Origin: Scandinavium sp002470465
GTDB taxonomy: Bacteria; Pseudomonadota; Gammaproteobacteria; Enterobacterales; Enterobacteriaceae
NCBI RefSeq assembly: GCF_040750395.1
Contig: NZ_JBFLVD010000012.1
Coordinates: 62,001-126,000 of the forward strand
Reading direction: 5' to 3'
Length of the DNA: 64,000 bases
Shown here: positions 43,573 to 52,590 of the stretch, piece by piece
Layout of the letters: each line of letters begins with the position of its first letter
How positions within the stretch are numbered: the stretch's first letter is position 1
The notes under the pieces: generated by a model
The model's input: the letters and a program-made list of their open reading frames with translations, nothing else
Told to the model about the DNA's origin: nothing
The model's database searches: none
Program-made: the position numbers and the translations under genes

Positions 43573-43770
43573 TCAGCCAATCGTTCTCGTCAACATGTAG
43601 TAGATCACTACGCCTGCGACCACAAGGCCACCGCCAAAACGACGCAAAAGATGGTCCGGAAGCTGTGAAAGTGCCGCCACCATTTTGCGCCAGGCCTGAG
43701 GATAGAGCATCGGTCCAAGACCTTCGAGCACCAGTACCAGCGCAAGCGCCAGCCAGATTGTTGAATTCAT
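43573..43770 (-). CDS. yjeT: DUF2065 inner-membrane protein YjeT
   Basis: This is a 65-residue membrane protein of unknown function. Two hydrophobic helices (about 4-22 and 45-61) are separated by a basic loop YPQAWRKMVAAL. ATG 43770 is preferred over 43773 because AGGA stands six bases away and K-12 YjeT is also 65 residues. It lies downstream of hflC, after a terminator, in its conserved place. Confidence 0.93.
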   Translation of the reverse strand: MNSTIWLALALVLVLEGLGPMLYPQAWRKMVAALSQLPDHLLRRFGGGLVVAGVVIYYMLTRTIG

Positions 43771-43790
43771 CATTCATCCTGAGAAAAAGA

Positions 43791-43816
43791 AAACCACCGC
43801 AAGAGCGGTGGTTTTT
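43791..43816 (-). terminator. Terminator after hflC
   Basis: AAACCACCGC/GCGGTGGTTT with a 4-base loop; on the minus strand it runs into TTCTTTTTC, and on the plus strand into TTTTT. It closes the long superoperon ending at hflC. Confidence 0.85.
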
Positions 43817-43835
43817 CACAAAACTATGGGAGAGT

Positions 43836-44840
43836 TTAACGCGCGGTACTGGTCGGCGTCTTCATGTAACGGAAGAAATCGCTGTCCGGACTCAGCACCA
43901 TCACGTCCTGATTGCTTTCGAAGCTGTTCTCGTAAGCACGCAGACTACGGATGAAGGCGTAGAAATCCGGATCCTGGCTGAAGGCATCGGCAAACAGTTT
44001 CGCCGCTTCGGCATCACCTTCACCGCGCATGATGCGACCCTGACGCTCGGCCTCCGCCAGCGTTTTGGTCACTTCATAGTCGGCGGCCGCACGCAGTTTC
44101 TCTGCCTCTTCCTGACCCTGTGAACGGTGGCGACGGGCTACCGCTTCGCGCTCGGCGCGCATACGGTTGTAGATAGCTTCCGACACTTCCGCAGGCAGGT
44201 TGATCTGCTTGATGCGGACATCAACCACTTCAATACCCAGCGCAGCCATACTGTTCGGATTGATCACCGGCACTTTACCGTTGGTTTCCGCAACGACACG
44301 TTCTGCCGCTTCCGCGATAGCGCTGTCAGCTGCAGGCGTTGCCACTTCTTCGTCACCGCCGGAGGTACCGGAGTTCAGGGCATCGCGTACTTCGATAGTC
44401 AGACGACCGCGGGAATCCGTTACGATATCTTTCACATCCAGACGACCAATTTCAGAACGCAGACGGTCAGAGAATTTGCGCTTCAGCAGCACTTCGGCCT
44501 GAGAGACGTCTCCGCCACCGGTTGCCAGGAAGTAACGGCTGAAATCACTGATGCGCCACTTGATGTAGGAGTCAACGATCAGGTCTTTCTTCTCTTTAGT
44601 CACGAAGCGATCGGCCTGGTTATCCATGGTCTGGATACGCGCATCCAGCGTTTTCACCGACTGGATAAATGGCACCTTGAAATGGAGGCCCGGCGCATAA
44701 ATCACCGGCTTCTTGTCGCTGTCACGCACCACGCTGCTGAACTGGAATTTAATTCCGCGTTCACCTTCTTTCACCACAAAGACTGAAGCGTAAAGGCCTA
44801 CCAGCACGATGATAATTATTGCAATAACTGACTTACGCAT
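43836..44840 (-). CDS. hflC: FtsH modulator HflC
   Basis: HflC is an SPFH/prohibitin-type protein anchored by an N-terminal helix (about 4-20, VIAIIIIVLVGLYASVFVV) with its bulk in the periplasm. HflK and HflC form a large cage around the FtsH protease and adjust its activity toward membrane proteins. The 334 residues match K-12. The SPFH core includes ALGIEVVDVRIKQINLPAEVSEAIYNRM, followed by a helical arm rich in Ala, Glu and Arg. It starts two bases after the hflK stop, so the pair is co-translated. Confidence 0.98.
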   Translation of the reverse strand: MRKSVIAIIIIVLVGLYASVFVVKEGERGIKFQFSSVVRDSDKKPVIYAPGLHFKVPFIQSVKTLDARIQTMDNQADRFVTKEKKDLIVDSYIKWRISDFSRYFLATGGGDVSQAEVLLKRKFSDRLRSEIGRLDVKDIVTDSRGRLTIEVRDALNSGTSGGDEEVATPAADSAIAEAAERVVAETNGKVPVINPNSMAALGIEVVDVRIKQINLPAEVSEAIYNRMRAEREAVARRHRSQGQEEAEKLRAAADYEVTKTLAEAERQGRIMRGEGDAEAAKLFADAFSQDPDFYAFIRSLRAYENSFESNQDVMVLSPDSDFFRYMKTPTSTAR

Positions 44841-44842
44841 CG

Positions 44843-46114
44843 TTATTCCCCCTGACGCTGGTAGTCGTTACGCTGCGCGTTAGCACGGCGTTGGTCCATG
44901 ATATCGCTGTCGCTTGTGGCCGGTGCGGCGCTGTTGCTGTTGGCGCTGCTTGAGCTGGATGCAGGCGGCAGGCGCAACAGGCTGCTGGCGCCGCTGCTGT
45001 CACTCTTTTTTGCCGGCGCTGCACTGCCACCCTTCAGCATCTGGTCGAGCGGCAGCACCATCAGGTTGCCCCCTTTATCGTTGACCAGCACTTTACGGGT
45101 ATGGCTCAGCACTTTCTCCATGGTTTCGATATACAGGCGCTCACGGGTAATTTCCGGCGCCGCTTTATACGCAGGCAGAATCTTGACGAAACGCGCAACT
45201 TCACCTTGCGCTTCGAGGATAGTCTGCGTCTTATAAGCGCGAGCTTCTTCGAGGATACGCTGCGCCTGACCGTTGGCACGCGGCTGAACTTCGTTGGTGT
45301 ACGCTTCCGCTTCACGAATGTACTGCTGTTCGTTTTCACGAGCGGCAATGGCATCGTCAAACGCTGCTTTTACCTCTTCCGGCGGACGAGCAGCCTGGAA
45401 GTTGACATCCAGCAGGGTGATCCCCATGTTGTACGGGCGAATCGTCTCTTCCAGCTCACGCTGGGTATCGCTACGAATAACGGTACGGCCTTCGGTCAGA
45501 ATACGGTCCATGGTGTATTTACCGATCACGCCGCGCAGGGCGCTGTCCGTCGCCTGACGCAGGCTGTCGTCCGGGCTGGTCACGCTGAACAGGTATTTCT
45601 GCGGATCGGTGATGCGGTACTGCACGTTCATTTCAACGCGCACCACGTTTTCATCAGACGTCAGCATCACACCAGAAGCGGCAAGCTCGCGAACGGCTTC
45701 CACGTTGACCGGCGTCACTTCGTCGATAAACGTCGGCTTCCAGTTCAGGCCAGGCTCAACCAGATGGCTGAATTTACCCAGACGAGTGACCACACCGCGC
45801 TCTGCTTCTTTAATGGTGTAGAAGCCGCTCGCCGCCCAGATAATGACGACCGCTGCGGCCGCAATACCGACAATACGCCCACTCATTGGCGCACGAGGCC
45901 CCTGCGAAGCGCTGCTGCCTCCGCCCGAGCCACCTTTACCACCGCCTAAGCCGCCGAGCTTTTTGCTCAGCTTGCGGAAGATATCATCCAAATCAGGAGG
46001 CCCCTGATCGCGACCACCTTTGTTTCCATTTCCCCCAGAGTTGCCGCCTTGATTATTGCTGCTTCCCCACGGGTCGCGGTCCTGTCCGTTATTACCGGGC
46101 TGATTCCACGCCAT
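44843..46114 (-). CDS. hflK: FtsH modulator HflK
   Basis: HflK is the larger partner of HflC in the FtsH-controlling cage. It has 423 residues (419 in K-12). A glycine-rich cytoplasmic head (about 1-75) precedes a membrane helix (about 79-100) and the periplasmic SPFH domain with RELAASGVMLTSDENVVRV and GITLLDVNFQAARPPEEV. A helical arm and a serine-rich tail ending RRANAQRNDYQRQGE follow. It lies 78 bases after hflX. Confidence 0.98.
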   Translation of the reverse strand: MAWNQPGNNGQDRDPWGSSNNQGGNSGGNGNKGGRDQGPPDLDDIFRKLSKKLGGLGGGKGGSGGGSSASQGPRAPMSGRIVGIAAAAVVIIWAASGFYTIKEAERGVVTRLGKFSHLVEPGLNWKPTFIDEVTPVNVEAVRELAASGVMLTSDENVVRVEMNVQYRITDPQKYLFSVTSPDDSLRQATDSALRGVIGKYTMDRILTEGRTVIRSDTQRELEETIRPYNMGITLLDVNFQAARPPEEVKAAFDDAIAARENEQQYIREAEAYTNEVQPRANGQAQRILEEARAYKTQTILEAQGEVARFVKILPAYKAAPEITRERLYIETMEKVLSHTRKVLVNDKGGNLMVLPLDQMLKGGSAAPAKKSDSSGASSLLRLPPASSSSSANSNSAAPATSDSDIMDQRRANAQRNDYQRQGE

Positions 46115-46192
46115 GTATATGCTCCATTTGTTATGCGGTGTATACCCGGCACGCCGGGTATAAAGGCGAATAATCTTCAGGCCAACTGGCTA

Positions 46193-47473
46193 TCAGACAA
46201 CGTAGTCTGCCAGCGCAGGTTCTTGCTTACAGAGGCGACGCCAGTCAACTATCGGCATCCGAACTTCCAGACCAACGCTGCCGTCATCCTCCATCCACTC
46301 TTTTTCTATCGCCTGAAGCTGATAAAACCGGCTTCTGAGACGCCCTTCCTGCGGCGGCAGGCGCAGCGTGTGCTGTGCCACCTCACCGGAAAGTCGTTCC
46401 GTTAAAGCCTGGAAAAGCAGTGGTACGCCGACGCCGGTCTGAGCAGAAAGCCAGACCCGAATCGGTTTGTTTTCATCATCTCTGTCGATACGCGGTTCGA
46501 AATCGTCCAGCATATCTATTTTGTTCATCACCAGCAGGGTTGGGATCTCGTCGGCCTCTATTTCATCGAGCACGACATTCACCGCATCAATGTTTTCCTG
46601 CAAACGCACATCGGCGGCGTCAATCACATGCAGCAGGAGCGTCGCCTGACGTGTTTCCTGCAGGGTCGCCTTAAATGCGGCCACTAAATCATGCGGCAAA
46701 TGGCGAATAAACCCAACGGTGTCCGCCAGTACGGTTTCGCCTACGTCAGCGACGTTAATCCGACGCAGCGTCGGGTCGAGCGTCGCGAACAGCTGGTCGG
46801 CCGCATACACCTGCGCTTCAGTAATCTGGTTAAACAGCGTCGACTTCCCGGCGTTGGTGTAACCCACCAGCGACACGGTCGGAATATCGGCTTTGGTTCG
46901 CGAACGGCGCCCCTGTTCGCGCTGCTTCTCAACTCTCTCCAGACGGGAGAGGATCTGCATAATACGGTTACGCAGCAAACGGCGGTCAGTTTCGAGCTGG
47001 GTTTCACCCGGGCCACGCAAACCAATCCCGCCTTTCTGACGTTCCAGGTGGGTCCAGCCTCGCACCAGGCGTGTTGCCAGGTGACGCAGCTGCGCCAGCT
47101 CAACCTGCAGTTTCCCCTCGTGGGTACGCGCACGCTGAGCAAAAATATCGAGAATAAGACCGGTACGATCGATAACCCTGCATTCGCACAAACGCTCCAG
47201 GTTTCGCTCCTGGGCCGGACTTAATGCATGGTCGAATAAGACAACAGAGGCCCCCGTTGCTTTCACGGCTTCCGCAATTTCGACAGCCTTACCTTCACCA
47301 ACAAAATACTTTGGGTGCGGCGCTTTACGGCTACCGGTAATCACCTGCATTGCTTCGACACCGGCGGAAGAGACCAGGGATTCAAACTCCTGAAGGTCTT
47401 CCATATCTTTGTCTTGCGAAAAATAGATGTGTACCAGCACCGCCTGCTCACCGGCGTCATAACGGTCAAACAA
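46193..47473 (-). CDS. hflX: Ribosome-splitting GTPase HflX
   Basis: HflX binds stalled or heat-damaged 70S ribosomes and splits them; it has GTPase and ATPase activity. The 426 residues equal K-12. A glycine-rich N-terminal nucleotide-binding domain holds ITGSRKAPHPKYFVGEGK. The family motif GPGETQLETD is at 154-163. The G domain has P-loop GYTNAGKST (204-212), a G3 region LADTVGFIRHLPHDLV and NKID. It follows hfq by 74 bases. Confidence 0.98.
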   Translation of the reverse strand: MFDRYDAGEQAVLVHIYFSQDKDMEDLQEFESLVSSAGVEAMQVITGSRKAPHPKYFVGEGKAVEIAEAVKATGASVVLFDHALSPAQERNLERLCECRVIDRTGLILDIFAQRARTHEGKLQVELAQLRHLATRLVRGWTHLERQKGGIGLRGPGETQLETDRRLLRNRIMQILSRLERVEKQREQGRRSRTKADIPTVSLVGYTNAGKSTLFNQITEAQVYAADQLFATLDPTLRRINVADVGETVLADTVGFIRHLPHDLVAAFKATLQETRQATLLLHVIDAADVRLQENIDAVNVVLDEIEADEIPTLLVMNKIDMLDDFEPRIDRDDENKPIRVWLSAQTGVGVPLLFQALTERLSGEVAQHTLRLPPQEGRLRSRFYQLQAIEKEWMEDDGSVGLEVRMPIVDWRRLCKQEPALADYVV

Positions 47474-47547
47474 GCGAAAAATCTCCTAAAAGACCAGCGG
47501 GGAACCGAATAAACTGGCTCCCCGACATGGAAAAACAGCCATCAACC

Positions 47548-47856
47548 TTATTCGGTTTCGTCGCTGTCTTGCGGCGCAGATGAAGACTGCGCGTTGCTAC
47601 CATGATGGTAGTTACTACCCGTACCGCCGCCAGCGTTGTTGCTATGATGAGAGACCGGACGAGACGGAACAACGGTAGAAATTGCGTGCTTATAGACCAT
47701 CTGGCTGACCGTGTTTTTCAACAGGATCACGAACTGATCGAAAGACTCAATTTGACCTTGCAGCTTAATACCATTCACCAAATAAATAGAAACCGGAACA
47801 CGTTCCCGACGAAGTGCATTCAGAAACGGATCTTGTAAAGATTGCCCCTTAGCCAT
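47548..47856 (-). CDS. hfq: RNA chaperone Hfq
   Basis: Hfq is a hexameric Sm-like protein that pairs small RNAs with mRNAs. The 102 residues equal K-12 in length. Sm1 and Sm2 lie in VPVSIYLVNGIKLQGQIESFDQFVILLKN (from residue 20; landmark QIESFDQF) and YKHAISTVVPS. The flexible tail is rich in His, Asn and Ser and ends QDSDETE. It stands 123 bases after miaA; in E. coli several promoters, including heat-shock ones, lie in and before miaA. Confidence 0.99.
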   Translation of the reverse strand: MAKGQSLQDPFLNALRRERVPVSIYLVNGIKLQGQIESFDQFVILLKNTVSQMVYKHAISTVVPSRPVSHHSNNAGGGTGSNYHHGSNAQSSSAPQDSDETE

Positions 47857-47979
47857 TCTCTTTTCCTTATATGCTTGTTATACCCACGGTTTTCAGGGTG
47901 TTACCCACAAACTTCGGGCTTGTACTTAGAACCTTTCGATTCTGAAAAATTGCGCACGATACGTCTTAATTTTACACGT

Positions 47980-48927
47980 TCAGCCCAGGCTCGCATCAAC
48001 AACCTTTAACACATCGTTGAACGCTTGTTCAGGTTGTTCACTGTCTAACCAATGAACCCCTTCCCAACCGCGCAACCAGGTCACCTGACGCTTGGCCAAC
48101 TGTCTCGTGGCGCAAATACCTCTATAAACCATTTCATCATATGAGATTTCGCCTTCAAGGTATGACCACATCTGGCGGTATCCCACACAACGAATGGAAG
48201 GCATGTCCGTATGCAAATCTCCACGGGCAAAAAGCGCCCGCACTTCTGCTTCAAAACCTGAAGCCAACATCTGATGAAAACGCTGCTCAATGCGCTGATG
48301 GAGCAGTTCACGGCTCGCCGGGGCGATGGCGAACTGATGCACCTTGTACGGCAGAGCGTCTCCTGACGTTTGCGTCAGTTCCGTTAAAGTTTTACCCGAA
48401 ATGAAAAAAACTTCCAGTGCCCGGGAAAGTCTTTGCGGATCATTTGGATGAATACGCGCACCGGCAACCGGGTCAATCTCCAGAAGTTGCTGATGCAGTG
48501 CATTCCATCCCTGCTCTGCTGCCTGTTGCTCAATCCTGGCCCTGACGGCGGGATCTGCCGACGGCAAGGGCGAGAGTCCTTCCAGCAACGCCTTGAAATA
48601 TAACATTGTACCGCCCACCAGCAGCGGGATACGCCCGGCAGCGGTGATTTCGGCCATCTCGGCCAGCGCATCGCGGCGGAAATCCGCGGCAGAATACGCC
48701 TGCGCCGGATCGCGAATATCCAGCAACCTGTGAGGGGCTAAGGCCTGCTCACGGGCATCTGGCTTCGCGGTGCCGATATCCATCCCCTGGTAAATGAGGG
48801 CGGAATCCACACTAATCAACTCAACGGGCAAAACTTTGCGTAGCTCAATCGCCAGCGCGGTTTTACCGGAGGCCGTTGGCCCCATCAAAAAAATGGCCTG
48901 AGGCAGGCTCTGTGTTACGTCACTCAT
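47980..48927 (-). CDS. miaA: tRNA dimethylallyltransferase MiaA
   Basis: MiaA adds a dimethylallyl group to A37 of tRNAs that read codons starting with U. From ATG 48927 it has 315 residues. The P-loop is GPTASGKT at 16-23; the substrate-binding SVDSALIYQGMDIGTAKP and GGTMLYFKALLEGLSPLP follow. The tRNA-binding arm contains IRCVGYRQMWSYLEGEI. The start overlaps the end of mutL by eight bases. An ATG four codons earlier (48939) is less likely by comparison with K-12 (316 residues). Confidence 0.97.
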   Translation of the reverse strand: MSDVTQSLPQAIFLMGPTASGKTALAIELRKVLPVELISVDSALIYQGMDIGTAKPDAREQALAPHRLLDIRDPAQAYSAADFRRDALAEMAEITAAGRIPLLVGGTMLYFKALLEGLSPLPSADPAVRARIEQQAAEQGWNALHQQLLEIDPVAGARIHPNDPQRLSRALEVFFISGKTLTELTQTSGDALPYKVHQFAIAPASRELLHQRIEQRFHQMLASGFEAEVRALFARGDLHTDMPSIRCVGYRQMWSYLEGEISYDEMVYRGICATRQLAKRQVTWLRGWEGVHWLDSEQPEQAFNDVLKVVDASLG

Positions 48928-50767
48928 GTTTAAGGGCATTCATCGCCGTATGTAAATCAACGGGTTGTAACAGGCCACCCGGCGGCGCTTTCACCAGCTG
49001 TGGACAAAGACGCTCTAAGTCCGTCAGCAGGGCAATCGCCTGCGCCATATTCCACTGCGCATGTTCGCTTGCAAGATTGCGCGCTAACCACTGCGCCAGC
49101 GTCACCGCATCGAACGTCGATTGCTGCGCGAGGTAGCCTATCAGTTCAGGAATCAAGATTTGTAAATTTTGTTGTCTTAAGGGTAAAGGCACCGCCCGCA
49201 CCGTTACATGCTGCGCTTCTGATTGAATTTCAACGCCTAATTGCCCCAGTACGGGAAGGGATTTAGCCAACGCCGCCTGCTCTTCAGCGCTTATTTTTAA
49301 GCGCAGCGGAATCAGCAGAGGCTGCGCGCAAACCGGGGACGTTTCCGGCGAAAGCTGCGCCTGTTTCAGCCAGCGTTCCGCAACGGGCAGCGCCATCAGG
49401 TTGAGCTTGCCGTCGCGTTCGAGCAGTGCAAGATCGGCAGCAATAATCGTCAATACCCGGCCAAAGCTGTTGCTGTGTCCGGACAAGCTTTCCGGCGCGG
49501 CAGGCATAACAGGCCTGCGTTCTGCAACCGGTGTCTCCAGCAGTTGTTTGTATAAAGCCCCCTGCTGTTTCTGGTAACCCGGTTGCGCATTAGGCCAGCT
49601 TTCATGACGCGAACTGCCGCCGGATGGCGAGCTATAGCGCGGCGCGGCAGGCTCGCGTACAACGGCAGGTTCAGCAAAATGGTTACGTCCGGCGGCTACG
49701 CGGTTTTCCGGTAATGTGCGCAGCGCGGGTTCTTCAGCTTCTTCCGCCAGCGGCAAAGGCGTATCCATCTGCTGCTGCAACACGCTCAGCACGCCCTGAT
49801 AGATAAAATCATGTACCAGCCGCGACTGATGAAAGCGCACCTCATGCTTCGCCGGATGCACGTTCACATCGACCTGGTGCGGGTCGATAGTCAGATAAAG
49901 CACGAACGCAGGCTGTTCCCCGGCTCCGAGCTTGTCTTCACAGGCCTGGCGAATCGCGTGATTGATAAGCCTGTCGCGCATCATGCGCCCGTTCACGTAG
50001 CAGTACTGAATTTCCGCCAACTGCGCATTGCTGAGTTTCGGATCGGCCACCCAGCCGTGCAGGGCCAAATCGCCATGCTGCCATTCAATCGCCAGCGCCT
50101 GTTCCATAAACGGCGTACCGCAGATGGCCGCCAGACGGCGTTCTTTCTGGCCGCCTTCCGCCACCGCACGGTACTGCCGCACCGCTTTGCCGTTGTGGCT
50201 GAGGTTAATGGTGACGTCAAATCGCGCCAGAGCAATGCGGCGAATAATTTCATCGATGTGGCTGAATTCGTTTTTTTCGGTACGCATAAATTTGCGGCGT
50301 GCCGGCGTGTTGTAAAACAGATCTAACACTTCGAGAGTTGTGCCCACAGGATGCGCCGCAGGTTTTACGGTCACGTCCATATCGCGCCCTTCGGCGTACG
50401 CCTGCCAGGCTTCAGGCTGTTCGGCCACGCGGGACGTTAAGGTCAGACGGGAAACGGAGCTGATACTCGCCAGCGCCTCCCCGCGAAAACCGAGACTGAT
50501 GATCGCCTCAAGGTCGTCGAGCGACGCAATCTTACTGGTGGCGTGACGGGCCAGCGCCAGCGCCAGCTCATCTTTTTTGATGCCGCAGCCGTTATCGCGA
50601 ATGCGGATAAGCTTTGCGCCACCGCGTTCGATATCGATATCAATGCGGGTCGCGCCCGCATCAAGGCTGTTTTCGACCAGCTCTTTCACTACCGATGCGG
50701 GCCGCTCCACCACTTCGCCAGCGGCAATCTGGTTCGCAAGCTGCGGGGGCAAAACCTGTATCGGCAT
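48920..50767 (-). CDS. mutL: DNA mismatch repair protein MutL
   Basis: MutL is the GHKL ATPase that links MutS at a mismatch to the MutH nick and UvrD. It has 615 residues, as in K-12. The ATP site has KELVENSLDAGATRIDI, IRDNGCGI, and GFRGEALASISSVSRL, and the second ATP lid region is PARRKFM. A variable linker of about 330-430 precedes the C-terminal dimerisation domain. The C-terminal endonuclease motif DQHAAHER is absent, as expected where MutH does the nicking. Confidence 0.98.
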   Translation of the reverse strand: MPIQVLPPQLANQIAAGEVVERPASVVKELVENSLDAGATRIDIDIERGGAKLIRIRDNGCGIKKDELALALARHATSKIASLDDLEAIISLGFRGEALASISSVSRLTLTSRVAEQPEAWQAYAEGRDMDVTVKPAAHPVGTTLEVLDLFYNTPARRKFMRTEKNEFSHIDEIIRRIALARFDVTINLSHNGKAVRQYRAVAEGGQKERRLAAICGTPFMEQALAIEWQHGDLALHGWVADPKLSNAQLAEIQYCYVNGRMMRDRLINHAIRQACEDKLGAGEQPAFVLYLTIDPHQVDVNVHPAKHEVRFHQSRLVHDFIYQGVLSVLQQQMDTPLPLAEEAEEPALRTLPENRVAAGRNHFAEPAVVREPAAPRYSSPSGGSSRHESWPNAQPGYQKQQGALYKQLLETPVAERRPVMPAAPESLSGHSNSFGRVLTIIAADLALLERDGKLNLMALPVAERWLKQAQLSPETSPVCAQPLLIPLRLKISAEEQAALAKSLPVLGQLGVEIQSEAQHVTVRAVPLPLRQQNLQILIPELIGYLAQQSTFDAVTLAQWLARNLASEHAQWNMAQAIALLTDLERLCPQLVKAPPGGLLQPVDLHTAMNALKHE

Positions 50768-50777
50768 GAAGCGCTCC

Positions 50778-52112
50778 TTAGTTAATTAACGTTCCGTTTG
50801 GGCCTGCTGCGCTGGCCGTTTGTGACGCTTCGCCGCGCGGCCCGCTTTGTAACGGATGCGCTTCAAAGTACTTCCGCAGACCGTTATAAATCGCTTCGGC
50901 GATCTGCTGCTGATAGCTGTCGCTGCCGAGCAGGCGTTCTTCACCGCCGTTGCTGATAAAGCCGGTTTCAACGAGGATCGACGGGATATCAGGCGAGCGC
51001 AGCACGCCTAAACTTGCATGCTCAGGGCGGCGCTTGTGAATATTGCCGACACGCTGAAGCTGACCCAGAACGTCAACCGCCACATCATACCCGACGCGCT
51101 GCGAATGGCCGAACTGTAAATCCAGCACCGCCTGACTCAGGTAAGGGTCGGCCTGACTGTTCGCCAGCACATCGCCTGCGCCGCCGAGCAGCTCAGACTG
51201 CTTCTCGTGCTGCTCCAGCCAGCCCGCCATTTCGCTGTTGGCACGGCGGTTGGACAGCACCCACACCGATGCGCCCGTGGCGTCGCGGTTTGGCGCAGCA
51301 TCCGCATGGATGGACACCAGGAAGTTAGCGTTCTGCTTACGGGCTACGTCCGAACGCCCCATCACTGAAATAAAGTAATCGCCGTCTCGCGTCAGCACGC
51401 CTTTAAACATCGGGTCGTCATTCAGCAGAGCGCGCAGCTTACGGGCAATGGAGATAGTGACGTTTTTCTCTTTGGTGCCGCCCGGGCCGATTGCGCCGGG
51501 ATCCTGGCCACCGTGCCCGGCATCAATAGCAATAATGACCTTGTCACCGCTGGCGCTTGCCGTACGCGTTCTCGCCGCCGGTCGGGTTTGCGTATTGCTG
51601 CTGGTCACGCTTGTCATGCGGTCATTTTGCGTTTTGAACGGATTGCGCGCTGGTTCAACAGGACGAGGTGCGGGAGTCACCATCGGGGCTTCCACACGTT
51701 TCGCTACCGCCGGTGGCGGAGGTGGCTCATCTGCGTTGATGGTGAAGACCACAAGGGTGCTCGCACCATTTTGCTGTTTCACCGCGCGAGTTTTGCCGTC
51801 GCCGGTAAGATCAACCACCAGACGTAAAGACTGGTCATCTTTTGGCGTGCCGGAACGAATGCTTTTGACCAGGTTATTACCGCTGAAGTTGAGCGGCAAC
51901 CCCTGAATCACGCCGGTTTGCTTGATATCCAGCGCGACGCTGCGTTTGCCTTCCTGCGAGAAGGAGTAGTCAGGATCGCCCAGAAAACTGAACGTAATGC
52001 GGGCCTGTTTATCTCCGTTAGAGACCTGGATATCGGATAAACTTGCCGCCGTCGCCTGAAGGCAAAAAAGCATCAGGCATGCCACCCACCAACTTTTAAC
52101 GCGATACATCAT
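50778..52112 (-). CDS. amiB: N-acetylmuramoyl-L-alanine amidase AmiB
   Basis: AmiB is a periplasmic zinc amidase that splits septal peptidoglycan during cell separation under control of EnvC. The 444-residue precursor has a signal peptide of about 22 residues (MMYRVKSWW...ATA). An AMIN septal-targeting domain (about 25-130), a proline-rich linker and the Amidase_3 domain follow. The latter shows IAIDAGHGGQDPGAIGPGGTKEKN, FLVSIHADAAP and ILVETGFISN. It sits between tsaE and mutL with short gaps. Confidence 0.97.
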   Translation of the reverse strand: MMYRVKSWWVACLMLFCLQATAASLSDIQVSNGDKQARITFSFLGDPDYSFSQEGKRSVALDIKQTGVIQGLPLNFSGNNLVKSIRSGTPKDDQSLRLVVDLTGDGKTRAVKQQNGASTLVVFTINADEPPPPPAVAKRVEAPMVTPAPRPVEPARNPFKTQNDRMTSVTSSNTQTRPAARTRTASASGDKVIIAIDAGHGGQDPGAIGPGGTKEKNVTISIARKLRALLNDDPMFKGVLTRDGDYFISVMGRSDVARKQNANFLVSIHADAAPNRDATGASVWVLSNRRANSEMAGWLEQHEKQSELLGGAGDVLANSQADPYLSQAVLDLQFGHSQRVGYDVAVDVLGQLQRVGNIHKRRPEHASLGVLRSPDIPSILVETGFISNGGEERLLGSDSYQQQIAEAIYNGLRKYFEAHPLQSGPRGEASQTASAAGPNGTLIN

Positions 52113-52128
52113 CCCGTCATCCCTCAGG

Positions 52129-52590
52129 TTAACCGGCTAAGCGCGCCAGTAAAGACTCACCCAGTGAGGAGACTGCCGTCACGCGCGCCTCTCGCCCTTG
52201 TGCCTGGTATTCGAGGTGAATTTCGACATCCGGTTCAGGCAACACACCCGCGCCCTGTTGCGGCCATTCCACCAGGCAGATGGCATTGTCAGCGAAGTAA
52301 TCGCGGATCCCCATGAATTCAAGCTCCTCAGGATCCGCAAGGCGGTACAAATCAAAGTGGTAAACCATTAAATTGTCGAGCGTGTACGGCTCAACCAGCG
52401 TATAGGTCGGGCTTTTGACGTTGCCTTTATGGCCCAGCGCCTGCAAAAAACCGCGACTAAACGTGGTTTTCCCGGCGCCCAAATCGCCGTAGAGATAAAT
52501 GACGGTCGCGCCCGTGCAGGCCCCGGCAATACGATTGCCCAGCTCTAATGTGGCCTGCTCATGGGGTAAGGGAATCACTCGATTTATCAT
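52129..52590 (-). CDS. tsaE: tRNA threonylcarbamoyladenosine biosynthesis ATPase TsaE
   Basis: TsaE works with TsaB and TsaD to make threonylcarbamoyl-adenosine at position 37 of ANN-decoding tRNAs. Its 153 residues equal K-12. The P-loop GDLGAGKTT is at 35-43, and SPTYTLVEPY and HFDLYRLADPEELEFMGI are the conserved switch region. The ATG lies 32 bases inside the end of nnr in another frame, so the two are translationally coupled. Confidence 0.97.
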   Translation of the reverse strand: MINRVIPLPHEQATLELGNRIAGACTGATVIYLYGDLGAGKTTFSRGFLQALGHKGNVKSPTYTLVEPYTLDNLMVYHFDLYRLADPEELEFMGIRDYFADNAICLVEWPQQGAGVLPEPDVEIHLEYQAQGREARVTAVSSLGESLLARLAG